A DNA stretch of 11,500 nucleotides from an uncultured Methanosarcinales archaeon (GTDB lineage Archaea > Halobacteriota > Methanosarcinia > Methanotrichales > Methanotrichaceae): positions 1 through 11,500 of the forward strand of contig CALMJN010000157.1 of the NCBI GenBank assembly GCA_937864385.1. Direction: 5' to 3'. This document shows, piece by piece, positions 6,255 through 11,500 of the stretch. The notes beneath the pieces were generated by a model. It ran no database searches. It worked only from the letters and a program-made list of their open reading frames with translations, and was not told the DNA's origin. A program made the translations under genes and the position numbers. Each line of letters begins with the position of its first letter. Position 1 is the first letter of the stretch.

Positions 6255-7327
6255 CTTATCCTATCCAGCTTAGGGGAGATCTCGTCCATCTTTCTCCGTC
6301 CGCCTCTCTGCTGATGTTGGCGCTCTGCCTGCGGGCGGGTGGCGGAGAGGACCTGGGCTGATTTCACCCCGGTGATGATGGCCAGCAGCCTCACTTTCCC
6401 GGCCAGGTCAGGTCGGATTCTGGCTCCCCAGATGACATTGGCCTTGGGGTCCAGCTCCTGGGTCAGAGCACCGGCTATGGCCGCCGCCTCCTTCATGGTC
6501 ATATCCGGGCCTCCGGTCAGATGGAGCAGGCATGCTCCAGCGCCGCGATAGTCCACATCCAGGAGGGGATTTTTGAGGGCGGCCCGGACGATCTTCTCCG
6601 GGCTGCTCTTCATGCTGGCCTCTCCCACGAACATGAAAGAGGCTCCGCCCGATCTCATGATGGTGCACAGGTCGGCATAGTCCAGGTTGATCAGAGAAGG
6701 CTGGGTTATGGTCTCGCAGATTCCCGATACAATATCGGCTATGATTTCATCGACAAAGGAGAAGGCATCCTCCAGCGGCAGGTGCGGCGCGCAATGGAGA
6801 AGGCGGTTATTGTCCATGACAATGGAGGTATCGGCATGGCTTCGAAGAAGCTCCAGCCCCTCCTCGGCGGCAAATACCCGGGCTTTTTCCAGATGGAAGG
6901 GAGTGGTGACCAGGGCCACCACTATTGCTCCCCTCTCCCGGGCCAGGCGGGCCACCACCGGAGCTGATCCTGTGCCGGTCCCTCCCCCCAGGCCAGCCAG
7001 AACGAATACCAGATCGGCGTCCTTTAAGATGCCCTCCAGCTCCGGCGCAGCCAGCTCTGCCGCTCTGCGGCCCAGGTCCGGATCTCCCCCCGCGCCCATA
7101 CCCCGGGTCAGCCTCTGGCCGATGAGAATTTTTGCATCGGCCCAAGCGCACTGAAGCTGCTGGTTGTCCGTGTTTATAGCCAGGGTTCTGGCTCCTGGCA
7201 GGCCATAGCGGGCCAGGCGGCTCACGGCATTGTTGCCCGCTCCACCGCAACCGATCACCAGGATCTTGGGCAGGCCAAAATCGTCTCCATAGCCCGAAGG
7301 ACTAGACACAAGTACATCTGACTGCAA
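6251..7327 (-). CDS. ftsZ2: FtsZ2-type cell division GTPase
   Basis: Tubulin-family GTPase that polymerises into the division ring at mid-cell. This 358-residue protein shows the nucleotide-binding block ILVIGCGGAGNNAVSRL (22-38), INTDNQQL (51-58), the tubulin signature GLGGGTGTGSAP (112-123), and the T7 loop NLDYADL with Asn214, Asp216 and Asp219, which completes the GTPase site of the neighbouring subunit. SGICETITQPSLINLDYAD and KVRLLAIITGVKSAQVLS resemble archaeal FtsZ2 more than FtsZ1. After about residue 328 comes a short polar, basic linker and the tail MDEISPKLDRIR, which could bind a membrane anchor such as SepF. The start is TTG at 7327 with GAGGGGG about nine bases upstream; no in-frame ATG or upstream extension is better. 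The stop overlaps the start of a small membrane protein. FtsZ family is certain; the FtsZ2 subtype is likely. Confidence 0.93.
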   Translation of the reverse strand: MQSDVLVSSPSGYGDDFGLPKILVIGCGGAGNNAVSRLARYGLPGARTLAINTDNQQLQCAWADAKILIGQRLTRGMGAGGDPDLGRRAAELAAPELEGILKDADLVFVLAGLGGGTGTGSAPVVARLARERGAIVVALVTTPFHLEKARVFAAEEGLELLRSHADTSIVMDNNRLLHCAPHLPLEDAFSFVDEIIADIVSGICETITQPSLINLDYADLCTIMRSGGASFMFVGEASMKSSPEKIVRAALKNPLLDVDYRGAGACLLHLTGGPDMTMKEAAAIAGALTQELDPKANVIWGARIRPDLAGKVRLLAIITGVKSAQVLSATRPQAERQHQQRGGRRKMDEISPKLDRIR

Positions 7328-7351
7328 TAGCTTTTCCCCCTCATTGCTGGC

Positions 7352-7371
7352 TTAGCTTTATAGTGATATAT
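7352..7371. promoter_or_regulatory. Divergent promoter region between FtsZ2-like and UPF0146 genes
   Basis: CTTTATAGTGATATAT reads as a TATA-like sequence on both strands (CTTTATAG on plus, ATATATCAC and CTATAAAG on minus). A 10-base palindrome AATAATTATT lies at 7375-7384. With only about 85 bases between the two starts, the genes probably share or compete for this region. Confidence 0.45.
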
Positions 7372-7411
7372 GTTAATAATTATTGCGCACAGGCAGATTC
7401 AGGAAGATTCT

Positions 7412-7912
7412 ATGGTTTACGGGGGACATCTAATGGCCACATCCATATCTTCAATGCGGGGGGCAGAGGACCTGGCGGGCTACATCGCCCGGAATTACCG
7501 GGGCAGGGTGGGGGAGGTGGGGGTGGGCTACTATTCCGAGGTGGCAAGGCTCCTGGAGGCACAGGGCTTGCAGGTGACCCTCACCGACCGGGAGGAGCGG
7601 CTTGTTGCCGGCCTGAAGGTGGAGAAGGATGACATATTCTCGCCCCGCCTGGAGCTGTATCGAGGGGCCGGGCTGATTTACTCCATCCGCCCTCCCCTGG
7701 AGATGCAGCTGGCCATGGGAGTTGTAGCGGCAGAGGTCGAGGCGGATGTTCTGATCAGGCCCCTGATGGAAGAGGTGGCCCGGTTGCCTGGCTTTTCCCG
7801 CCGGCTGGTAAATTGGGGTCTAGCAAGCTTCTACCTCTACGGGAGAGATAAGCATAATGAACCAAAGACAGCCGGCTCCAGCCTTAGAAAGGCCGATAAG
7901 CTGATGAAATGA
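7412..7912 (+). CDS. UPF0146 family protein (methyltransferase-like fold, archaeal)
   Basis: A conserved archaeal family without assigned function. The sequence matches the family pattern: LAGYIARNYRGRVGEVGVGYY, where EVGVGYYSEVA resembles the glycine-rich SAM-binding motif I of Rossmann-type methyltransferases, followed by TLTDR as the second-strand acidic position, then the family hallmark DDIFSPRLELYRGAGLIYSI and RPPLEMQ, and ADVLIRPL. Catalytic residues for methyl transfer are not evident. The longest frame begins at 7370, but this lies inside the TATA region; ATG 7412 has AGGA seven bases upstream, and ATG 7433 has GGGGG seven bases upstream, so either is possible. The product is about 159-166 residues, with a C-terminal Lys/Ser-rich tail. 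It converges on the aromatic-rich gene through a hairpin terminator. Confidence 0.85.
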   Translation: MVYGGHLMATSISSMRGAEDLAGYIARNYRGRVGEVGVGYYSEVARLLEAQGLQVTLTDREERLVAGLKVEKDDIFSPRLELYRGAGLIYSIRPPLEMQLAMGVVAAEVEADVLIRPLMEEVARLPGFSRRLVNWGLASFYLYGRDKHNEPKTAGSSLRKADKLMK

Positions 7913-7943
7913 CTGAGATTGCCGGTTTGGCTAAAGAAAAGCG

Positions 7944-7971
7944 GAGGCGATCCTATCCATCAGATCGCCTC
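7944..7971. terminator. Perfect 9-bp hairpin, bidirectional terminator
   Basis: GAGGCGATC (7944-7952) and GATCGCCTC (7963-7971) pair perfectly around a 10-base loop. On the plus strand TTTCTCAAATTT follows; on the minus strand CGCTTTTCTTT follows. It lies between the stops of two convergent genes, 31 and 10 bases away, so it probably ends both transcripts. Confidence 0.7.
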
Positions 7972-7981
7972 TTTCTCAAAT

Positions 7982-8350
7982 TTACCAGTACCACCAGTAG
8001 GGGCTATAGTAAGGATACCAATAGTAGCGATATGTGTATGGATACCAGCTATCACCAGGGTAGTGGTAATAGAAATATCTGTAAGGACGATAGGTCTTGC
8101 CTTGATAGCTGTAATAGGAAAACGGATCGTCCCACCAGCTCCAGTATCTTGGTCTATAGGAAGATCCATAGCTGAATGAATTCAATGAAGGCGGATCTCC
8201 TCCAACCCAGGGCTCGCCAAATCCTCTATCAAACCTACTCTCTGCTGCAGCCTCTCCTGGCCTCATCTCTACGCCATTCTCAATTTCTAATGCAGCGGCA
8301 CACCCCATCAAGGATAATATGAGGATGGCCGATATCATTTTCCAATTCAT
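7982..8350 (-). CDS. Small secreted protein with an extremely Tyr/Trp-rich C-terminal half
   Basis: No family is recognised. The 122-residue protein begins with a signal peptide (MNWKMISAILILSLMGCAAA); the LMGC could be a weak lipobox, although lipid attachment there is doubtful. Residues 25-58 are an acidic, Gly/Pro-containing spacer. From about residue 60 to the end, 63 residues contain 22 Tyr, 8 Trp and 2 Phe, about half of the segment, in runs such as YRYFYYHYP, YWYPYYSPYW and the final YWWYW, spaced with Pro, Ser, Arg and Gly. The ATG at 8350 has AGGAG eight bases upstream, which supports translation. The frame is not a composition accident, since the signal peptide and ribosome site are intact. 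A cell-envelope role such as sheath material, aromatic stacking or tyrosine cross-linking is speculation. Confidence 0.75.
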   Translation of the reverse strand: MNWKMISAILILSLMGCAAALEIENGVEMRPGEAAAESRFDRGFGEPWVGGDPPSLNSFSYGSSYRPRYWSWWDDPFSYYSYQGKTYRPYRYFYYHYPGDSWYPYTYRYYWYPYYSPYWWYW

Positions 8351-8910
8351 TCCCCAGTCTCCTTTTGAATTTTTTAGATTTAACCGATTTCAAGGATTTG
8401 ATTTGCTTTCCTTTATCATATTTATCTACCTCTAAGGATAAGATGTTATCTGATCCAATTATCCAGGACCCTGAAGAGCTATTAAGGCCCTGAAAGGGAG
8501 CTTGTGAAGCTATGCCAGGATAAGGAGCGGGCAGAACGCATATGGCGAGCCCGAGACGCCTCTCTCCCTGCGGTCGCATCTTGCAGGCCGAGCTTCGATA
8601 GACCTCCCCGTTCCCGGCTCGTATGCGCGAAAATGCCGGATGAGATCTTGCAGGGCCAAGCTCTGTCGGCCTGCAATCTTATTGGTGCCATTGCCAGGGT
8701 CCTCACTTCTCTGGCCTTGCCTATTATCAGCCCTGGGCCATATTTAGCTGCTCTTTTCCCTGCCACCTCTCTTTCTTGGAGACTCGGCCCTGGGATCGTC
8801 GGTCTCCTTCTCTCTCTTTAGACGAAACCTCTACCCTCAATCTTTATCTCCCCCTATCTCCACTCTGTTCATCAACTCCGGATCTCCATCCGGCTCTATG
8901 GTGAACCAAG
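8351..8910. other. 560-base region without a credible gene
   Basis: Near 8360-8440 it is AT-rich and probably carries the promoter of the aromatic-rich gene. 8480-8760 is GC-richer and has repeat structure: TTGCAGGCCG (8581-8590) recurs inverted as CGGCCTGCAA (8667-8676), and an imperfect direct copy starts at 8645 (ATCTTGCAGGGCCAAGCTCTG against ATCTTGCAGGCCGAGCTTCG), forming a possible 7-bp hairpin at 8648-8676. 8760-8900 is pyrimidine-rich. Open frames here on both strands show no protein-like conservation pattern. It may be a decayed gene or hold a structured RNA. Confidence 0.4.
8878..8893 (+). promoter_or_regulatory. Short hairpin in the leader of the phosphoesterase operon
   Basis: CCGGAT and ATCCGG pair perfectly around CTCC, seven bases before the ribosome-binding site GGTGA (8900-8904), which precedes the ATG at 8911. 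It could affect translation initiation, or be chance. Confidence 0.3.
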
Positions 8911-9441
8911 ATGCTCATAGGAATTCTATCTGATGCCCACGACAGCATACAGAGGGTCAAGGACGCCCTGCGCATATTTTCTGAGCAAAAAGTTGATCTG
9001 ATCCTCTTTGCCGGGGACATGATAGGCTCAGGCAACTGCTACGTCTTCGAAGGGCTGGGCATTCCAATAAAGCTGGTTTACGGCAATAACGACGGCGACC
9101 GGGCCGGCCTGGCCCTCGAGTTCGCCCGTATAGGAGGGGAGTATCTGGGCGACTTCGGGGAGATAGAAGCAGACGGCCTCAAGATCGCCCTTCTTCACGG
9201 TACTGAGGAGCCCCTGGTCCGGGCAGTTGTAGCCTCCCAGATCTACGATGTGGTAGTGCGCGGCCACAACCACCGCGCTGAGTCCACCAGATACGGCAAG
9301 ACCCTCCTGGTCAATCCCGGCGAGATCTGGGGCCACCTGACCGGCCTTTCCAGCATCGCTATTCTGGACACGACCAGCCTGGATGTAAAGTTCATAGAGC
9401 TGGGACGGGTCAGGACCTTTCGGGAGATAATCAAGGGATGA
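8911..9441 (+). CDS. YfcE/MJ0936-type metallophosphoesterase
   Basis: Calcineurin-like phosphoesterase of the small YfcE/MJ0936 group, which hydrolyses phosphodiesters with a two-metal centre; the natural substrate in archaea is not established. All metal and catalytic positions are present in this 176-residue protein: Asp8 and His10 (SDAHD), Asp36 (AGD), Asn59 or Asn60 with Asp61 (GNND), His96 (LLHG), and His119 and His121 (GHNHR). A family-typical VNPGE follows at 134-138. No signal peptide, so cytoplasmic. Start ATG has the archaeal ribosome site GGTGA six bases upstream. Only six bases separate it from the methyltransferase gene, so the two are cotranscribed, and a role linked to nucleic acid metabolism is possible but not shown. 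Confidence 0.92.
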   Translation: MLIGILSDAHDSIQRVKDALRIFSEQKVDLILFAGDMIGSGNCYVFEGLGIPIKLVYGNNDGDRAGLALEFARIGGEYLGDFGEIEADGLKIALLHGTEEPLVRAVVASQIYDVVVRGHNHRAESTRYGKTLLVNPGEIWGHLTGLSSIAILDTTSLDVKFIELGRVRTFREIIKG

Positions 9442-9447
9442 TCAGGG

Positions 9448-9888
9448 ATGACTGAAGGCGCGACCGTCCCCGGTCTGGGACTGAGTCTTCTGGTGGAGCA
9501 TGAGGGGAATAGGATTAAGCGCATCTTCTTCTCCCCTGATGCCCCCGAGAGGCCCTGCCGCCTGGCAGAGGAGATAGCCGTCTACCTGGAACAGGGCGGC
9601 CCCTGCCCCCAGGCGGATCTGGACCTCTCCCTCTGCACCGATTTTCAAAAAAGGGTTTATGCCGTGGTCCGGTCCATACCCAGGGGAGAGACCATGACCT
9701 ACGGCCAGGTGGCAGAGCTTGCCAATAGCCCTGGCGCCGCACGCGCTGTGGGCCGGGCCATGGCCGCCAATCCCTTCGCCATACTCATTCCCTGCCACCG
9801 GGTGCTGGCCAAAGACGGCCCTGGCGGCTATGCCTATGGCCAGGATATAAAAGAAAGGCTCTTGCGGCTGGAGGGTCAAATCAGATAA
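9448..9888 (+). CDS. ogt: Methylated-DNA--[protein]-cysteine S-methyltransferase (O6-alkylguanine repair)
   Basis: A suicide repair protein that moves the alkyl group from O6-alkylguanine to its own cysteine. The C-terminal domain is complete: FQKRVYAVVRSIPRGETMTYGQVA (winged helix), GAARAVGRAM with Arg103 as the likely arginine finger, NPFAILIPCHRVL with acceptor Cys116, and GGYA at 126-129. Residues 1-60 form the poorly conserved N-terminal domain, and the total of 146 residues is on the short side for the family but not truncated in the catalytic part. The start ATG follows the phosphoesterase stop by six bases, with TCAGGG between them, so translation may be coupled. Downstream it converges with an unknown gene after about 130 bases. 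Confidence 0.94.
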   Translation: MTEGATVPGLGLSLLVEHEGNRIKRIFFSPDAPERPCRLAEEIAVYLEQGGPCPQADLDLSLCTDFQKRVYAVVRSIPRGETMTYGQVAELANSPGAARAVGRAMAANPFAILIPCHRVLAKDGPGGYAYGQDIKERLLRLEGQIR

Positions 9889-10016
9889 AAATCCTCTTGC
9901 CACTGATGTCACCCATGACGGATATCACCCATACAGATGGAAATGAGGGAGATATTCTACCTCTAATCCTATATGGAAAATGCATTCGGCCTATGCAAAT
10001 TGCTGACCTGCTACGA

Positions 10017-10556
10017 TTACTGCAGATTCATCAAAGGCATAATCTTCTTCATATATCTCTCCAGCCGCTCCTCACACTCCACCCAGGTCACATCCACATC
10101 CATCTCCTGCATGATCTCCTGGAGCTCAGCCTTCACCTCCTGCCAGGAGTACCTGTCCTCCCTCCGGCATAGATCGGTCAAGAGACGCAGGGTGGGAACA
10201 AAGGCCTGCTTGAATTTGGAGCGGACGAATGCTATAAAATGCTCCCCCATATCCCTGGAGAGATAAGATTTCAATTCGTCCAGGATTTGATACTGAGAGG
10301 CGCAGGGATCCAGATAGGGATCGACGATATCCTGGCCGTACTTTTCGGAGAGACTTCGGTAGACCTTCTGGAAGATCTGGTCGATATAATCACGGGAATA
10401 AGCCGGCTCATTTATCTCCGCCGCCAGGCTGTAGCCCACTATCCTGCAGCGGAGAAGCTGAATTCTGATCTCCTCTAGGGGCAAATTGGTGTGAATTCTA
10501 TTTAGATAATCCTCAAGGGTCTCCAGCCGCTTATGGGGCTCAAAGGTGACAGGCAT
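10017..10556 (-). CDS. Unrecognised cytoplasmic helical protein
   Basis: A 179-residue protein with no family I recognise. It has no signal peptide or membrane segment and is rich in Glu, Arg, Leu and Gln in heptad-like spacing, so it should be mostly alpha-helical (for example DYIDQIFQKVYRSLSEKYG and the C-terminal WQEVKAELQEIMQEMDVDV). Three or four cysteines are scattered without a metal-binding pattern. The start ATG is preceded by GAGGA at nine-base spacing, which supports a real gene. It lies downstream of and in the same direction as the uvrA tail, 131 bases away. That neighbourhood is not enough to assign a repair function. Confidence 0.7.
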   Translation of the reverse strand: MPVTFEPHKRLETLEDYLNRIHTNLPLEEIRIQLLRCRIVGYSLAAEINEPAYSRDYIDQIFQKVYRSLSEKYGQDIVDPYLDPCASQYQILDELKSYLSRDMGEHFIAFVRSKFKQAFVPTLRLLTDLCRREDRYSWQEVKAELQEIMQEMDVDVTWVECEERLERYMKKIMPLMNLQ

Positions 10557-10687
10557 ATCGACACTTCCTCACAATTAATAATGAGGTATGCTCTGGAGAT
10601 AGTTATCCTTTTCGGAGATCTCCAGGATGGAGGGCCATGGCCAAGGCCGCCTTGTCTTCTCTCTATTCCGCCCACCTCTTGCTTTTC

Positions 10688-10795
10688 TCACTGGCTGCGG
10701 GCCTCTATCCTAGTCCTCAAATACCTCCCCGTGTGGCTCTCCTTCACCGCCGCCACCTCCTCAGGGGTTCCCGCGGCCACGATCCGCCCACCGGC
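10688..10795 (-). CDS. uvrA: UvrA excinuclease ATPase subunit, extreme C-terminus only
   Basis: Reading the minus strand down to TGA (10688-10690), the last 36 codons give AGGRIVAAGTPEEVAAVKES then HTGRYLRTRIEARSQ. This matches the UvrA C-terminus pattern (GG-x-IVAxGTPExVA...SxTGxYL), the end of the second ABC ATPase domain that senses DNA damage. Upstream of about 10795 the same frame continues as DIGIRA, which is short of the expected DLGPExGxxGG, and soon loses all UvrA character, so the rest of the gene is missing. AGG and ATA codons here match the archaeal genes in the window. The break coincides with the start of GC-rich foreign-looking sequence, indicating a chimeric junction rather than a natural gene end. 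Confidence 0.8.
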   Translation of the reverse strand, partial: AGGRIVAAGTPEEVAAVKESHTGRYLRTRIEARSQ

Positions 10796-11275
10796 GGCGC
10801 GGATGCCGATATCCCGGCGGTGATCCCGGGAGCGCCCAAGCCGACGATCAACATCAATACGACGCATGGCTATGCCGGGCAGGCGGTCGGTGTGAACGGC
10901 GTGGCCCCGGCCGGGTTCAGCGGGGTGCGCCTGGCATGGCTGTTCGACAGCGCCACCTTTAACGCCGGGGAGACCGCCACGGAGGTTGGGGGCGCTTACA
11001 GCGCAAGGCTGGAAGTGCCCACCGGCGCGCCGGAGGGACTGGCCAAAATCTGCGCCGCCGTCACAGGCACAGCCCAGGCTATCTATAGCTGCGCCGACTT
11101 CACCGTAGATCCGCCTGCCCCTGGGGGTATCAACGGTCTGGTGGATGCAAGCCTGATCGAACCAGGCCAGGCAGCCGAGTTGCAGCTGCTCAACCAGGCC
11201 GGTGATGCGCTCTACAAAGTGCTGCTAACTCCCGCCGGAACTTTTACACTGCCTGATATCGCGCCCGGATTGTAC
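10796..11275 (+). CDS. Fragment of a bacterial-looking surface protein with Ig-like and carboxypeptidase-regulatory-like domains
   Basis: The plus-strand frame (codons starting at 10799, 10802 and so on) is open to the window end, without an identifiable start. The protein-like part begins near ADADIPAVIPGAPKPTININ, a proline-rich linker, and runs through an Ig-like beta domain (GQAVGVNGVAPAGFSGVRLAWLF in part, to YSCADFTV). A second unit (GGINGLVDASLIEPGQAAEL through AGTFTLPDIAPGLYEAIL) resembles a carboxypeptidase regulatory-like fold. After about 11275 the frame is merely the antisense of the M42 gene. GCG, CCG, CGC and GGC codons dominate, unlike the AGG/ATA-rich genes to the left, so it probably comes from another organism, plausibly a bacterium. 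Domain names are by pattern only. Confidence 0.55.
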
Positions 11276-11500
11276 GAAGCCATACTGGTCGGCAATCTGG
11301 CGCAGGCGCTGGCTCAGCCCGTGGTGGTATGGGCCGCCCGAGTCTTTGACGCACAGGGTAGTGTGGTATTCATCCGAGGTCTGCCCGTCACCCACCGCAG
11401 CCATATCCACTGCCACCAGCTCGGTCACCTCCGGCGGGATGCCGGCGGCGGCGCCGTGGCCCACTTCTTCGTAATTGCTGATCAGCAAGGTGGTGTCCTG
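11275..11500 (-). CDS. M42 family metallopeptidase (glutamyl aminopeptidase-like), internal fragment
   Basis: On the minus strand the window end reads DTTLLISNYEEVGHGAAAG and continues PPEVTELVAVDMAAVGDGQ, then CVKDSGGPYHHGLSQRLRQI and ADQYG. This matches the core of M42 peptidases, cytosolic two-metal enzymes that remove N-terminal residues from peptides, often as tetrahedral dodecamers. EE in NYEEVG carries the general base and a metal ligand, and Asp in AVDM is another ligand. After ADQYG the frame becomes VQSGRDIRQCKSSGGS and stops, with none of the expected continuation (including the C-terminal metal His), so the gene is cut near 11275. The 5' part lies beyond the window. The opposite orientation and abrupt end next to the Ig-like fragment mark a second junction. 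Confidence 0.75.

Noticed and set aside
8504..8821. 105-codon plus-strand frame, and overlapping minus frames at 8280-8579 and 8482-8766
   Set aside because: No ribosome site, arginine/serine-rich unstructured translation, and no motif on either strand.
10614..10642. Palindromes GGAGATCTCC and GGCCATGGCC between uvrA and the next gene
   Set aside because: Short even palindromes are common by chance and show no terminator-like T run.
11225..11488. A complete 87-residue minus-strand gene
   Set aside because: M42 similarity extends upstream of its apparent TTG start to the window edge, and its last 16 residues are unrelated; it is an internal fragment of a larger gene.

Overview
The window reads as archaeal chromosome, most likely a methanogen near Methanothrix (Methanosaeta). 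This rests on an archaeal RadA, an FtsZ2-type tubulin homologue, an archaeal UPF0146 protein, an archaeal-type UbiD decarboxylase, TATA-type promoters with at least one probably leaderless mRNA, frequent AGG/ATA codons, and several secreted proteins of no recognised family. The genus is an inference. The last ~700 bases do not fit this genome and look chimeric.

Layout: 3-590 (+) is the C-terminal part of radA, followed at 757-866 by a decayed second copy of the radA 3' end. 912-2132 (-) is a secreted papain-family cysteine protease. Across an AT-rich promoter region and a probable gene remnant lies its natural counterpart, a secreted chagasin-family (I42) cysteine protease inhibitor at 2479-2850 (+). 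3022-3681 (-) is an unrecognised secreted protein with a 10-bp tandem repeat array just upstream of its promoter. 3999-4706 (+) is a DUF1614 membrane protein with a TATA box placed for a leaderless transcript, followed by a UbiD-family decarboxylase (4775-6055, +), a candidate anhydromevalonate phosphate decarboxylase for isoprenoid lipid synthesis.

6251-7327 (-) is FtsZ2-like, and its stop codon overlaps the start of a 32-residue single-pass membrane protein (6156-6254, -). Divergent from it is a UPF0146 protein (7412-7912, +), which converges, through a perfect 9-bp hairpin, on a small secreted protein whose C-terminal half is about 50% aromatic residues (7982-8350, -). After a 560-base stretch without a credible gene come a YfcE/MJ0936-type metallophosphoesterase and an O6-methylguanine-DNA methyltransferase as a two-gene operon (8911-9888, +), then an unrecognised helical protein (10017-10556, -) and the extreme C-terminus of UvrA (10688 to about 10795, -).

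At about 10795 the UvrA reading stops being UvrA-like. A high-GC fragment of a bacterial-looking surface protein (+) follows, and at about 11275 this gives way to a fragment of an M42 aminopeptidase on the opposite strand. Three unrelated gene pieces joined without boundaries suggest an assembly chimera or multiple recombination, so everything after about 10.79 kb should be treated separately.

Themes: recombination and repair (RadA, methyltransferase, UvrA), a secreted protease with a matching inhibitor, cell division (FtsZ2 plus a coupled membrane micropeptide), and cell-envelope proteins of unknown function.
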